Below the pieces are notes generated by a model that was given only the letters and a program-made list of their open reading frames with translations, had not been told where the DNA came from and did not search any database. From Trissonchulus latispiculum (lineage: Eukaryota > Nematoda > Enoplea > Enoplida > Ironidae), in assembly GCA_030248195.1 (NCBI GenBank), contig JASAND010006526.1, forward strand, positions 1-64,000: a stretch of 64,000 nucleotides of DNA, given 5' to 3'. The position numbers and the translations under genes are program-made. Positions 32,591 to 44,007 of the stretch are shown here, one piece after another (the first letter of the stretch is position 1; every line of letters begins with the position of its first letter).

Positions 32591-33174
32591 AAGCAGCACT
32601 AAACGCCTACATCGTCATGGTGCAAAATGTTTTGCAATGTCATACAAAACCGTAGACATAGATAAGGTGGCGTCAGAGCGGCCTCACGAGGTTTGGTCAC
32701 CCCCCCCCTTTCAAAACTTTTCTGCAGCTAATTTCAGCAGCTAATTTATGGACTTGTAAGACATTTTTAAGTTGAAAAACAGCGACATTTTAAATTTCAC
32801 TTTTAAAATGCTAGGCATACTCTTGTACTTTGGTCCTTCCCCCACTTTCAAAACCCTAAACAATGCAAGTGTTTCGGAATGGTTTGATAAATTGTCTAGT
32901 GCTGTAGACAATGTAAATTAAATGGCACTGGCCCAAAGCCCAAGCCCCATGGCTCGACACAGTAATACATAAAGTTATGGAGCGATTCATAATAAGGATC
33001 CCAGCTATTTAATAAGGGCATTGAATGATAATTGATAATAATTGAACTCGAGCAAAATTACTTCCGTCTGCTATAAATCTGCAAAATAGCCCTTCTAAAA
33101 TATGCTGAAAAATCCTAGAAAACTGAATAAATTTCATTTCACCCATTGAAAGGAGCAAATGTTCAACTACATTT

Positions 33175-33560
33175 TGATGGGGTGGGGGGTCCTCCCCACT
33201 CGGCAACCTCTCCCCATAAAAGCCCCCCCCCCCCGGCATAAATTTTGACCTCCAACCAATAAAAGCCCCCCCGCATAAGTTTTGAAGTCACCCGTAACCT
33301 AAAAAATAGCCAGCCTTCACCATTTTTACCCTCAAATTTTGCTATTTTAGCGTTGAAACACCTAAAATTAGTCATTTTTAGCATTTTTGGCATTTTTAAA
33401 CAAAAAACGTAAAAATGTATTCAAAAATATGCCCCCATTTTTGGTGAGCCCCCCCCCATCGATGGGGGGACAACTTTGAGCGTCCAATATCGCCCACCCA
33501 TAAATTTTGGCCTAAAAATAAGCCAGAAGTGGATTCACCCACCCCACCCTCACTATAATG
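33175..33560. mobile_element. G/C-run MITE-like element (WDR11 intron 5, next to exon 5)
   Basis: G- and C-run blocks at 33,178-33,272 and 33,448-33,550 flank an AT-rich core with TTTTAGCATTTTTGGCATTTT. It shares the GGTGAGCCCCC...CGATGGGGGG end with the element at 9,624-9,950. It ends about 50 bp from the donor of exon 5. Confidence 0.5.
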
Positions 33561-33606
33561 AATTATGAAAAAATGTTCGCTTACTGTGCAACAATACATT
33601 GTATAC

Positions 33607-33931
33607 CTAAATTTGTCACTGGAACTGGAGCCAGTAGCCTGTGCCAAAACATGCATCAACGGTTTTCGAAGATATTTGGCTGCCAAAGAGCCCTGCTTTC
33701 GAGCAGAGGAAAAGACTGCTGTCGCCGGTGAATCTAGATCCCCACTCCCAGGCATTCCAGTACTTGTGGAGGGGGAGGTTAAACCGGGACCTCCCGACGT
33801 TGAGGAGATGGAACTGGATGACATAGATGACACCAGATTTGACATGCGAAAATGCTGGCGACCGCTGCTAGAGGGAGCACTAGTACAGGAAAAGTCGTCA
33901 GCCAACATTACACCGCCATAGGAACTAAGAA
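33607..33931 (-). CDS. WDR11: WDR11 exon 5 (codons 167-275)
   Basis: Acceptor TTTTATTTGTAG before 33,931, donor GTATAC after 33,607. The start FLSSYGGVMLADDFS aligns with the TLLTSEGIVFISDFS of vertebrate WDR11. A serine-rich low-complexity loop (about residues 185-235) follows, then RKQGSLAAKYLRKPLMHVLA. The loop sits where vertebrate WDR11 also has a variable insertion between strands. A plus-strand ORF (33,565-33,921) overlaps it and is a shadow. Confidence 0.9.
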
Positions 33932-34607
33932 CTACAAATAAAATGCACACAAGTCCTAGCCATTGCATTACGTACATACGCATCACAAATGCTTGGCTAG
34001 TACACAATATTACATAATACATAGTACAACAATATAGCGAGAACAAAACCTCGACGAGACAGAAATCGTACATCAAATGTTACAATTACTAACAAAGCTG
34101 AACAATCAAAAACATCAATATATAAAAATCGCTTAAAATCCATCTAGAAATTACATAAAATATATATAGAATTCCTATTCCTAACAACATCCTTGCTAGG
34201 AATTTAATCAATCGGATAGCAGGATCCCCTCAAATATTGCAAACACGGATTATGCAGAACTGAAAATAAAAACCAAGACCAGGAAACGAAAGGAAAGGAA
34301 TGCTCTAAATTAAGTTCCAGAAGAAGTTTTACAGAATGTTTTTTAAAAGTTTCCCCCAAATTTAAACGATAAACCTATTACAAAAGAGCAAAATTCTTAA
34401 TTTGTATTGCAAATTGGAGGAAGTTAAAATTTTATCTAGAACTATTGTTGGTGGTGTGGTTAGCCAGATGTTAGCAATACACTAGCTGACATTGTGTCCC
34501 TGAACAGTGATAATTCGCTATTTACCCAGTTTGCTGAGGTGCCGATTGCGATTAAATCACGAAACCAAATAGGATTATATGAGCATGTCGCACACAAAAC
34601 AACTTAC

Positions 34608-34781
34608 ACGCAACATTACAAGGAGAGAAACTATCAAATGTGAAGGAACAAAAAGTATCGGAGTAGGATTTAGTCCATATGCGAGTCCCAGTTTCCGCAT
34701 TCCACAACACCAAAACACCAGGGGCATAAAGCACGGCCAACACATCACGCAGAACATCCTGGTGAGGTACCCAATGCATAT
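34608..34781 (-). CDS. WDR11: WDR11 exon 4 (codons 109-167)
   Basis: Acceptor GGTGCTTTAG before 34,781, donor GTAAGT after 34,608. VLVLWNAETGTRIWTKSYSD then FCSFTFDSFSP matches IVLWNADTGTKLWKKSYAD and ILSFSFDPFDP of vertebrate WDR11. Confidence 0.96.
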
Positions 34782-35258
34782 CTAAAGCACCAAAAGAAGT
34801 AAAGTTTCCAAGCTCTCTCAAAATTTATTCAGTTTCGAGCATATTTGCTTAACTTATATACTGTAAAGAGCCCCATTCCGGAATCCGGGATATGTGAAAA
34901 TGTACTAAGAGTGGATGTGTAAGCACTTTCTAAGGTTTAAGTTAAAGCCCGGATTCTAAGGGTGGGGGGAAGGAGTGACAAAAGAAAATTTTCTGCTAAT
35001 TTAATAACACAACCAGCCGTTTTTAAATCATTTTCCCACAAATTCATTTTTTGAATGAATTGAACATCCAATGATCCAATGTAAGATTTTGATTAAAATA
35101 CTAAAATTTTTAATTAGCTCCCATACATCACGTTTTGAGTTTGACCTTGAACCCTTTTTTCCAAATATTGTATGAGGTAGGTTGACTCATGTTGACTCAC
35201 TGCTACCTTGTTATCCCCACTATTAACGACAGTCGACAACGACACATTACATACGTAC

Positions 35259-35457
35259 CATTTACAATTCTATTTTGTTCAGCAAAGGAGAGTCGCTGAG
35301 TTCCTGTCAAAACATCCCATAAAATAATCCATCCTGTGCTATCAGCTGACGCTAGAAACAATTGTCCATAATTCCGCTTGTAATCATGAGGATAGTTTTC
35401 TGAAGACCAACGGACACACACAACTGGATATCGATGGCCCTCAAACGACTGAACCAG
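35259..35457 (-). CDS. WDR11: WDR11 exon 3 (codons 43-109)
   Basis: Acceptor GTGCTGTTTCAG before 35,457, donor GTACGT after 35,259. VVCVRWSSENYPHD and LFLASADSTGWIILWDVLTG match VVKVKWARENYHHN and LRLASADVNGKIIVWDVAAG of vertebrate WDR11. This is the first complete WD blade. Confidence 0.96.
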
Positions 35458-35614
35458 CTGAAACAGCACGTACGGATTTGTTTGTTTCTGACAATAACAA
35501 AAACACTATGAGTCCAGACTGACGCTCGATGCTCGATGAAGCGCCACCAGACCGGAGCCTCCTCGTAACCCCCCAGTCTTAAAACAACATGGCTGGTCAT
35601 ATGCAAAACAAATC

Positions 35615-35790
35615 GATATAATATATATGTTCTAAGCTGCTGGATTTAGGTAGATATCCCTCACGGTCACGATCCCATATAAAAGTACAAAGCGCACAAT
35701 GCAGCTTTCTCCGCACCATCTGGTAATCTTTAAAAGCAGCAAAATGTGGTATCTCCGCACCATCTGGTAATTTTTAAAAGCAGCAAAATG
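35615..35790. repeat. Short tandem duplication in WDR11 intron 2
   Basis: TCTCCGCACCATCTGGTAAT ... TTTAAAAGCAGCAAAATGTGG occurs twice, at about 35,709 and 35,754, with a period of 45 bp. No coding content. Confidence 0.7.
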
Positions 35791-35911
35791 TGGTAAAAAA
35801 ATTGTTTTCATGTCGAAAATCAAAAATGCCCAACTTTTAACTTTTTGGGGTGCCCTTATGTGTCACCGCAGCGGAGTGTGACGTATATATATGGATCCAG
35901 CCTTCAGGCTA

Positions 35912-37262
35912 TCCTTTAAATTCCGGTTGAGAAAGTAAAGGCATAAATCCGACACAGTAACTTTTGGTGGATGGTTCCATGGCGAAAGTTCTTCTGTTCA
36001 CTTCGGGCTTTCATTTGACACCAAATTTGACCACTTTTGAAAAAAATTTATTTTTGATCCAAAATCACTTAAGTCCTCACCCCATCCCACCACAGCACTC
36101 TACAGCCACTTTGGGTATCCAGTTCTATGACAAAAGCTGCTCAGCTCACTTAGGGCTTTCATTTGATACCAAATCTGACCGCTTTTGAAAAATTTTATTT
36201 TCGACCACTTGAACCCCAACCGACTGACCCTTCAAACGGCAAACTGGAACCAGCCCAGCAAGGTAGGTACGTCGGACGGCAAAATGGATACCGGGAATGA
36301 GCTGGGCGCACCAGAAAACCCCTATACACAAAGTTTTGAGAGGCCAGGTAGAGCCTACTACGTATGGACCTCCAGGAAGCGGTTTCCGACTTGACCCTCC
36401 CGACGGCAAAGTAGAACCAGCCCAGCAATATAGGCACGTCGGACGGCAAAACGGATACTGGGAACGAGCTGGGCATACCAGAAAACCCCTATAGACAAAG
36501 TTTTGAGAGGCCAGGTAGAGCCTACTATGGACCTCCAGGAAGCGGTTTCCGACTTGACCCTCCCGACGGCTAAGTGGAACCAGCCCAGCAAGATGGGTGG
36601 GTCTGACGGTAAAACTGACTGCGGGAATCGATTCTCCGTGCCAGAAAACCATTGTATAGAAGATTTGAGCTTTCAAAGTTGAATCGATAGTGAGAAATTT
36701 CGATTTTTCATTTTCGAATTTTCGCCATATTTAAAGGCCACGGTGGTCGCTAGGGAAGAGATAGAGACACGCAACCTGGACCGTTAGTTAGTTCAATATA
36801 TATAATTTCTGAATATAAAAATAAATCAGCTCCAGCTCGTAAGACTTGACCTGAGCGACGACCACAAAAATGGTCACTTTTCGCTCTGAGCCGACTTTGC
36901 GGCGCCACTGCGGCGCTGTGGCGCAGTTGCCGCGCAAAAAAAGTTGCGATTCTTAAATTCTTTAGAGGGTACTACTAACCCTATAGCCCTTTAAGTTGGC
37001 CCACCGCTGCAGTTCACATGAAAGCGGCGAACATTATGTACAATACAACCATCAAATAGGAAAAACCGGAAAAAACATCGCCGCCATAACCGGTCCGGGG
37101 TGCAACTTTTTAACGGTAAGTGATACGGGGCTGAAACTTCACAGACATACTAAACTTGATGTGCTCTACAATTTGCGCATGAAATCTGCGCAGCTTATTT
37201 TACACTGTCTCCAGCCACTTTTCACACATATTATAGGGGTCGCTGCCGCGACCCCTATGATG
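35912..37262 (-). repeat. Interspersed repeat family A, second copy, inverted
   Basis: Reverse-complement relative of 7,110-8,640. It starts CTATCCTTTAAATTCCGG, has about 2.5 tandem units with CTATAGACAAAGTTTTGAG, and ends with the GGGGTCGCTGCCGCGACCCC palindrome at about 37,235-37,255. ORFs in both strands follow the tandem units and encode nothing recognisable. Confidence 0.75.
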
Positions 37263-38104
37263 TGGGCATAAAGCAGTGTTTTTTTGCTCAAAAACGCGTG
37301 TAATTACACACTTTTTCTGGAAAATAGCAAAAAAATTTTGGCGACTGTGTAACGCTACACCAAAATTTTGGACAAATTTTACCAAATGGTCGGAACTTTT
37401 TCCAATGCTCATTCATTTGTTTCCACATATTTACCGTTTCCGGGGGCTTCGCCCCCCAGACCCCCCTTTTCCACCATGTCTTGCATTTTATTTTCGGTAT
37501 TAGTTGTATGCATATATATATATTTAATATTTAAGTATTAGTTGTTGTATGCATATTATATTGGCTATATTTGTTCGTTCTTGTATTAAAAACGCGTAAA
37601 CAAAAAATTTTCAGTCTATGAAGCAAAATTTAACTGGTTCCTTGCAAAGTTTTGTGCTACAGGAGGCCTTTCGAAAAATTATGCTCCTTCTATGAAGCAA
37701 AATTTAACTGGTTCCTTGCAAAGTTTTGTGCTACAGGAGGCCTTTCGAAAAATTATGCTCCTTCGGTGTACTCGTGTTTTCCTTCGTTCTATCACGTCAA
37801 AACCAATGAATGCAAATCATCGATGTAACTGCCCAATTTTTTAATTTTGTCGATCTGAATTGGCGAAACTCCAAATATTGCTGTAAATAAGATGTTAAAA
37901 TTTTACTTATAATTTTTTAACGGAATAATTTTGTTAACAATAAAATTGTATATATACATGTGTTAAGCAAAACGCGAGTAAATTAGGAATTTTTAGGTAG
38001 TTACACACTTTTTCTGAAAAATAGCAAAAAATTTTGAAGAGGTGTGTAACGTTACACATAAGCCGTCGGCGAAAAAACACTGGCATAAAGTATATATACA
38101 ATAC
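37263..38104. other. WDR11 intron 2, left-hand repeats
   Basis: Contains the CGGGGGCTTCGCCCCCCAGACC motif at 37,440-37,462, a 74-bp tandem duplication (about 37,615-37,763, CAAAATTTAACTGGTTCCTT in each copy), and two copies of ACACTTTTTCTGRAAAATAGC (37,306 and 38,006). No gene was recognised. Confidence 0.6.
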
Positions 38105-38174
38105 CTGCGCTCGGCCGCAGTGCAAGATATTAACACAACTTTGAACACCATAGGCTAGCAACCCGTGCCAACTG
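38105..38174 (-). CDS. WDR11: WDR11 exon 2 (codons 19-42)
   Basis: A 70-nt exon. Acceptor GCTTTATTTTTCAG before 38,174 (a second CAG three bases on is an alternative), donor GTATTG after 38,105, ending in phase 0. SWHGLLAYGVQSCVNILHCG matches GWQGLIAYGCHSLVVVIDS of vertebrate WDR11, and the exon 1/2 junction restores the length expected from the family. Confidence 0.92.
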
Positions 38175-38500
38175 CTGAAAAATAAAGCAAAACAGAAGAA
38201 TCTGAAACTCATAAACGTAGCAACACGGACATACACACTCCATCCGAGGAAGCATAGCTACATTGCCTACATTCGCAGCCCAGCTTATGAACTGAACAGG
38301 GTCACCAGTAGAATGCAAAGTATATACAAAAGCTTCGATTTACGCTTTCGATTGACAAAGAGTTGTTAATCAGGTCAATATTATTTTTCAACTTCAGAAG
38401 AAAGCAGAACATTTTGCTACTATGCCCCCTTCACCAGCACACCCGATATTGCAGTCCAGCGTATTCTTTTAGTCCTCACAGCAGAATGAAGCGTATATAC

Positions 38501-38556
38501 CAATCGATGGCATGCCGATTGTTAGGATGCAAGGATCCGGTCAGTAGAAACGGCAT
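38501..38556 (-). CDS. WDR11: WDR11 exon 1, coding part (codons 1-19)
   Basis: Proposed start ATG at 38,556-38,554, donor GTATAT after 38,501, ending in phase 2. LLTGSLHPNNRHAID matches the TLTGALNAHNKAAVD at the start of vertebrate WDR11. The vertebrate N-terminus is about ten residues longer. The frame here stays open upstream without an ATG until a stop about 80 bp away, so the start given is the only ATG. No obvious TATA box or CpG-rich promoter is visible upstream. Confidence 0.85.
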
Positions 38557-38724
38557 GTTACGATAATGAGGAATGGCAAAGCGAAGCTTAATCGATACAG
38601 ACGTGAAACTCCTTCATCAATATAGCACGAAGGACGAAGACTAACAAAAAACCAAAAACAGAACTAGAAGAATAGCATACGAAGTTATATAGATATATAT
38701 ATATACGTATATACGCATAGGATA

Positions 38725-39070
38725 ACGTGGGGGGTGAATGGGGGGTGCAGACCCCCCCCCAGACCGACAAAAAACGGGTAGACCCATTCAGCGAAAAGGA
38801 AAAAGGGCAGACCCTCTAGTCCAGAAAGGAAAAAAGGGTAGACCCCTCAGCGATTTTTACCAAAAATAGGTAATTTTTTACCAAATTTTAGCAATTTTTT
38901 TCAAAAAATTTCTTAAAAATCGCTAAAAATTGTTATTTTTTACTAATTTATGGTAAAAAACGTTCAAAATTCGCAATTTTTGGTAATTTTGGGGCAGACC
39001 CCCTTAAAATTTTGGAATTTTTTAGGGGTAGACCCCTCGCCGAGGTCGAGGTAGACCCCCCCAGAATCGG
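38725..39070. mobile_element. G/C-run repeat (GCAGACCCCCC type)
   Basis: Opens with GGGGGGTGCAGACCCCCCCCC and carries repeated GGGTAGACCC motifs plus TTTTTACCAAA/TTTGGTAA stretches. A second block ends near CAGAATCGGGCCCCG. No clear TIRs or coding sequence. Confidence 0.45.
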
Positions 39071-39566
39071 GCCCCGTGTTAATGTATGTATATATATATA
39101 TATACGTATTTTCAACGGTGGGGGATAGGTGTACCACCTGTTGGGGTTGGGGGAGGAGCAGAAGGTACAAAATTAATTGCTTATGTTGCCCTGTAAAAGC
39201 TATTTTAGTCATTTTTTCGAATTTTTTAAATTTTCAAAAAATTGCATAAAATTTTCCCAAATTCTTGCAGTTGTTTCTTAGTTTGGACCCCATTTTAGGG
39301 TGGGAGGGTGTCTGAGTTCGGCTTGAGGGGAGTAGTCGAAGTCGGGTATGGAGGGGGGTCTAGCTTTCTCGTTGGTGGCATACAGGTATGTAGGTGTGCC
39401 ACCTGATGGGGTTAGAGCTGCTTCAACCGCCTTGTCGCTAGTGGAGCAGCTTGTGCCCGAAGCCCTTCCATGGGTCCAAGGGTCAACCAAATGGTTCCCT
39501 TTCTGAGCTGCCCTCTACAGCCCGACCTATCCTACGAGTCCCTATTCCGGGACAGCCAGACATCCA
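39071..39566. other. Intergenic repeats left of the second 2A-LINE
   Basis: Short (TA)n tract at 39,092-39,104 and a GGTGTACCACCTGTTGGGGTTGGGGG motif at about 39,129-39,153, which recurs in inverted or variant form near 41,400, 41,990 and 54,440. No gene was recognised. Confidence 0.45.
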
Positions 39567-40249
39567 ATGCCTTGGGCAAACTGTATTGTAATTTACACCC
39601 TGCTATATTCTGCCGGGTTTTTCGCAGCCGGGCCTGGTAAGCCAGCCTATCTCCCCCGGCTCCTCCTAATGGCTGGCGATGTGGAGCCCAACGCTGGCCC
39701 CAGGGGCCCTGTTCTACCTGTGGGCTTCCAGTTAAAAGTAACTGCTATCCAATCAGATGTGTCGCATGCAACCTATGGACTCACGAGGGCAAATGCAGTG
39801 GCATTTCCCCTGCTACCTTCAAGAAGGGAGTACCGGCCCAGCTGATTTCGAACTTTCGGTGTTCCCGGTGCCTAAACAATCCTACCCTTCGGACCGCCCC
39901 AGCGCAGCGTCCCCACTCATCACAGCACCCCGCCCCCACGTCTTCCCTTGTCTCAGCCAAATCAACAATCAACAGCTGCCAACCGTCAGTTGAGGCAGCA
40001 GCCCGGCCGCCTCTACAAGAACCAACGCCGACGGGGAGGGGAGGCAATCAGCGTAAACTAGATGGAAACTTAATGGAATGCAGGAGCGTTCTTTACAGCG
40101 AAACTCTTTCTTTCTTTCTTCAGAGAATCTTGGAAGAACTTGACGTCGACATAGCAGCGATCCAAGAAACCTGGCTTAAACCAGATGAACAGCTACGATT
40201 TCTTATATATATATAACGAGAAGCATCAATACAGAACCATCGACCGCCG
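39567..40249 (+). pseudogene. Second 2A-LINE, 5' part: 2A-like peptide, zinc finger, start of endonuclease
   Basis: The first frame (from ATG 39,567) gives GFFAAGPGKPAYLPRLLLMA followed by GDVEPNAGP, homologous to the 2A region of the LINE at 24-26 kb. Here the invariant proline of NPGP is alanine, so skipping should be lost or weak. After stops and a frame change, another frame shows a PHD-like finger (CNLWTHEGKCSGI, then FRCSRC) and the endonuclease opening DVDIAAIQETW. The copy is broken by frameshifts and stops, then by a hAT-type insertion at 40,258. Confidence 0.75.
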
Positions 40250-43036
40250 GGGCAGAGCAGTGGCGGGACGGCGACAGGGGGGGCCGGGGGGCCCCCCCCA
40301 TTGCGATTTGGGCACCTCCCTTTGGGGTGTCGGCACCCCCCCCCTTGAAAAATGTTTCAGCTGTTTATTTATATATATATATATATATATGCATAATTTG
40401 CGTGTTTTTAAGAAATTTTTTAAAAATCTGCAAATTTTTGCTAAAAATCGAAAACATTTTTGCTAAAATTTGAGAAATTTTTGGAAAATGATGGTAAATT
40501 TGCTAAAATTTTTACCTAGGATACTTTAGCACATGACACACGGCTGACACATGACTCCGGCCTGTGCATAAATACTGGAATTTTGCACGATTTTTGCACG
40601 TTTTTGCGCACTAGGTTTTGATTTTTGCACAGGTCTGTGGCTCGAGAAATTGCAATTTGAAAATTTGAAAAATGTGTATCCTAATGCGTGCAGAACTTGT
40701 GCTAGGCAACAACATGCATGATCTATCTTCCTAAAATAAAGGGGTAGTCAATTCTGTGCTTTGCTGTAAACGGAAAACTCCACCCCTGGTAGAAAGTGCA
40801 TAAAACTGTTTCTAACATATATATATTTCTAAGCTGTTTTGTACTTTTTGAAATTTTTTGCACTTGGCTGCTCCTACCCCCCACTGGCCGGGTTAGCCCT
40901 CTAGGTGTATATACGTGTAAGGGGGGAGGGGGAGGGGTAGGCCCCCAGCCCTTTTTCCAACCCTCCTCCAAAACTTTTTGAAGGGGACGTCCTCCCCAAC
41001 TGGGGGAGGGGGGTAGTCGCGCTGAAGGCGAGAAAATTGGCAAAAAATTGGGTATTTTTAGGGTAAATTTTGCAAAAATTTTCAAAAAAGTCCAAATGTT
41101 TGTCATACAGTGTTTATTATTGCGAGAAATACACGTTTCTGACTGTATTATGGAGTTTCTGACTCAATATTGACCTAGCTTTGGACTTGGAAACATGCTG
41201 CCAATCAAGTTTTCGAGTTTAAAACCATAGTTTCACGGGAAATTTTGGTTGGGGGGCAAACTTCGGAAACTTGGTGGTCGACCCCAGAAGCCGAAATGTG
41301 ATGGGGAGTACCCCCCCCCTAACCCGGAGGGTCGGGGAGGTCTCCATAGGGGGGGCCCCAGAAAAGGTTGGAGGGAGCCTCCCCCGTCTCCCCCCCAACC
41401 CAAACAGGTGGTACACCTATATATGTCCCCCACCCCAAATCTGTTACACCTATGCATAGGTGTACCAGGCTACAGTACAGTTTACCCCCTGTGAGACCCC
41501 CCCACGGAGAGGCCAGACCCCCCTCCCCCCCTACCCGACCTCAACTACTCCCCCCCAAGCCGAGCTCAAACCCCCCTCCCCCCTAAAATTGGGTCCAAAC
41601 CAAGTAAAAAATGCAAAATTTTCGAAAAATTTTTTTGCAACTTCTGAAACTGTTTGAAAAAAATTAGAAAAATAGGTTATAAATCACCTATAAACAGCTA
41701 AAGATGGTTATTCATAGTAATTAAAAGGTAATATAAGCAAATATAAACCACAATCTGGGCTAATTTAGGCATATTTTAGTACAAATTTGTCAATTTTCAA
41801 GCCCTATTTTCGCATACGAAAACTATTGACAGAAGCTTTTGAGTACGTTTAATGTACTGTACGTCGAAAAAGGAGCATTTTTAGCTAAAAAAACTTGGGT
41901 ACAGTTTAGGGGGGGTCCTCTCCCCCCCCCCAAATTTCGGATTTGGGTGGGGTCCCCCGAGCCAAATTTGGACCTTCTACTCCCCCCCCAACCCAAACAG
42001 GTGGTACACCTATGCACCTATGGTTCGCCCTTGGTGTAATTAGGGTAGGGGTATAGCCGGTATCCCAACTTTCGGCTACCCCCCTCCAGCGATTTTTGGA
42101 CCCAACACGTTAGCTAATTTTGGCCAAAAAATGGTTATTTTTTGAAAACTTTTTCTCAAATTTTGGCTTAAAATCGCTTCAAAACGGTGCAAAAACGCCT
42201 AAAACGTTAAAAACAAGCATTATGTTGAAGAAAAAAGGGCTAAATTACAGAAAATTTTGCATTTTTTGGCCATTTTTCAATATTTCTGAGGTCCAAATTG
42301 GGAGGGGTTTCGGGGGGGTACCCCCCATCACATTTCGGGGGTCGGGGTCGATCACCAAAATCCCAAAATTTACCCCCCCCCCCCCGGAGACCCTAAGAAG
42401 TTCCAGGGAGACTATGGGGGAACCCCCCCCCCCAATGACAAATTTTGGAGACCCCCGCCAGGTTTTCAGATTTTGCTACCTCCCCCAGATGTTTGACCAA
42501 AAAGTGGCCAAAAATGGCAGAAAAATCGAGAATATAGGGTTTTTGGCCATTTTTGGGAGACACCCGCCCCCCAGATTTTTGACCACCCACACCTATAGAG
42601 AAACCAAGTGCAAAATAAAAATGCAAAAAATTTCAAACAGTACAAACTGATTAGAAATTGCTTATTATTATAAGACATATATATGTTATTAACAATTTTA
42701 TGCATTTCAAGCAGGGGTGGAGCTTTCCGTTAACAGCAAAGCACAGAATTGACTACCCCCTTATTTTGGAAGACAGATCATGCATGTCGTCACCTAGCAG
42801 AAGTTCTGCACGCATTATACATTTTTCAAATTTTCAAATTGCAATTTCTCGAGCTACAGACCTGTGCAAAAATGTGCAAAAATCGTGCAAAATTCCTGTA
42901 ATTATGCACAGGTCGGAGTTGTTATCTGTAATGCTAAAGTATCCTTAGGTAAAAGTTTGGATTTCCCAAAAAAAGGTCGCCGGATTTTTGGGTCGGGCCC
43001 CCCTTCAAAAAATCCTGCGCCGCTACAGGGGCAGAG
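40250..43036. mobile_element. hAT-type element, 2.77 kb, with 8-bp TSD, inserted in the LINE endonuclease
   Basis: GGGCAGAG at 40,250-40,257 and 43,029-43,036 is an 8-bp target duplication. The ends read CAGTGGCGG (left) and CTGTAGCGG (reverse complement of right), which fit hAT termini. The interior is full of nested G/C-run repeats, including ACACCTATGCATAGGTGT (41,447) and GGTGGTACACCTATGCA copies at about 41,405 and 42,000. It encodes no transposase that I can see. Confidence 0.7.
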
Positions 43037-43280
43037 GCGGCGATGCCGTCGTGGGCGGCGGCGGTGCTGCCCTCCTCATCAAAATGGGCCTAAATTATGT
43101 CCAAACAACTGTTGACGCTGTAGCTGCTAACGACACGAAACTGATGCAGTTGCCGTTCCGTCAACCTCCTCCTCCGTGGGGCATTAATACATACCTGTCA
43201 CCTCCGTCTATGTCCCGCCTGTCCTCAGGACTGCGGCTGACCTACGTGTTCAAACTATGGATCCAAACTTTCTCCCCTGC
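43037..43280 (+). pseudogene. Second 2A-LINE, endonuclease middle part
   Basis: Downstream of the hAT element the endonuclease frame resumes: GGGGAALLIKMGLNY corresponds to the GGGVATLIKQGIQHH of the 24-26 kb LINE, and NTYLSPPS to its NIYVPP. The copy is interrupted again at 43,289 by a small hAT-like element. Confidence 0.7.
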
Positions 43281-44007
43281 TCTACGAGCAGGGGTGCACC
43301 CAGGATCTTGAAGAGGGGGGTCGAGCCAGAAAAAATTTTTTGCTTTCGCCTGACACGTTTACTCGTGGGGGGGGGGGTGGCGGCGGCGGCAAAGTTTTCA
43401 ACAAACAGTTCAATTTGAGAGCAGCAAAAACGATGAGATTTATGACCAGTCGCTAGCCGAAGCGGGGAGTCGAGAAAATTTTAGGAATTTTGAAAAAAAG
43501 CCGTAATGGAAAGCTTTAAAAAGATTTCAATAAAAGTTGAGAAATTCTTTGACATATGTAATGGCAAAATTTGTATTGGAAAGCTTGAAAAGATTTGAGT
43601 AAAAAGCTCTGCCAGGCGCATTGTTAAAATTTCAAATTTGTTAAAATTTTAAATTGTTAAAATTGTAAATTGTTAAAATCGACATAGAATAGTGCCGCAG
43701 GCGCAGAAATTCAGTAAAATGGAGAGGAGATAGAAAAATAGAAAAGCGACGCAGGCGCGAAAAATTGAGGTAAAAAGCGCCGCAGGCGCCTAAACGTTGT
43801 AAAAGTTATTAAAATATAATAGCGGCCGCAGGCAAGAAAAATTTTTAAATTCAGTTAGAAAAGCGCCGCAGGCGAGAAAGCTTATAAAAACTGAGATAGA
43901 AATGCGCCGCAGGTGCGTAAAATTTCATTTCTAATTTTATGCACTCGAAACAGCTCAAATATAGCTTTCTCCCCAAAACTCCTCCTGGGTGCGCCCATGT
44001 CTACCAG
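43281..44007. mobile_element. 711-bp hAT-like MITE with 8-bp TSD
   Basis: TSDs TCTACGAG (43,281-43,288) and TCTACCAG (44,000-44,007) differ at one base. The ends CAGGGGTGCACCCAGGA and the reverse complement of the right end, CATGGGCGCACCCAGGA, are typical hAT TIRs. The core (43,600-43,920) is a degenerate minisatellite of AAAAGCGCCGCAGGCGC units about 45 bp apart. Non-autonomous. Confidence 0.78.

Larger units (their letters stand above)
9408..38556 (-). other. WDR11: WDR11 gene, 5' portion (16 exons; 3' end outside window)
   Basis: WDR11 is a large cytoplasmic WD-repeat protein. In vertebrates it forms a vesicle-tethering complex with FAM91A1 and C17orf75 at the trans-Golgi network and is linked to Hedgehog signalling and cilia. 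Sixteen exons splice in phase (phases at all 15 junctions checked by hand) into 724 codons. The product is colinear with animal WDR11: the start region ending LLTGSLHPNN, then RLASAD-like FLASADSTGWIILWDV, VLWNAETGTRIWTKSY, LLLIYPKEVLFLDL, ENGCITFRHLKLKHG, VDMIKVSHYQCYLAISF and HLYHVVVKGM. Family members are about 1,200 residues, so roughly the C-terminal 40% is missing to the left. Introns range from 166 to 6,168 bp and carry most repeats of this region. Every exon keeps an open frame, so the gene looks functional. Confidence 0.93.

Noticed and set aside
33565..33921. 118-codon plus-strand ORF as a gene
   Set aside because: It is the antisense shadow of WDR11 exon 5; its length follows from the serine-rich codons of the real strand.
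38130..38318. Minus-strand ORF (MHSTGDPVQFISWAANVGN...) as a WDR11 exon
   Set aside because: It lies between exons 1 and 2, and the family match and phases join 38,501 directly to 38,174. The ORF is intronic.
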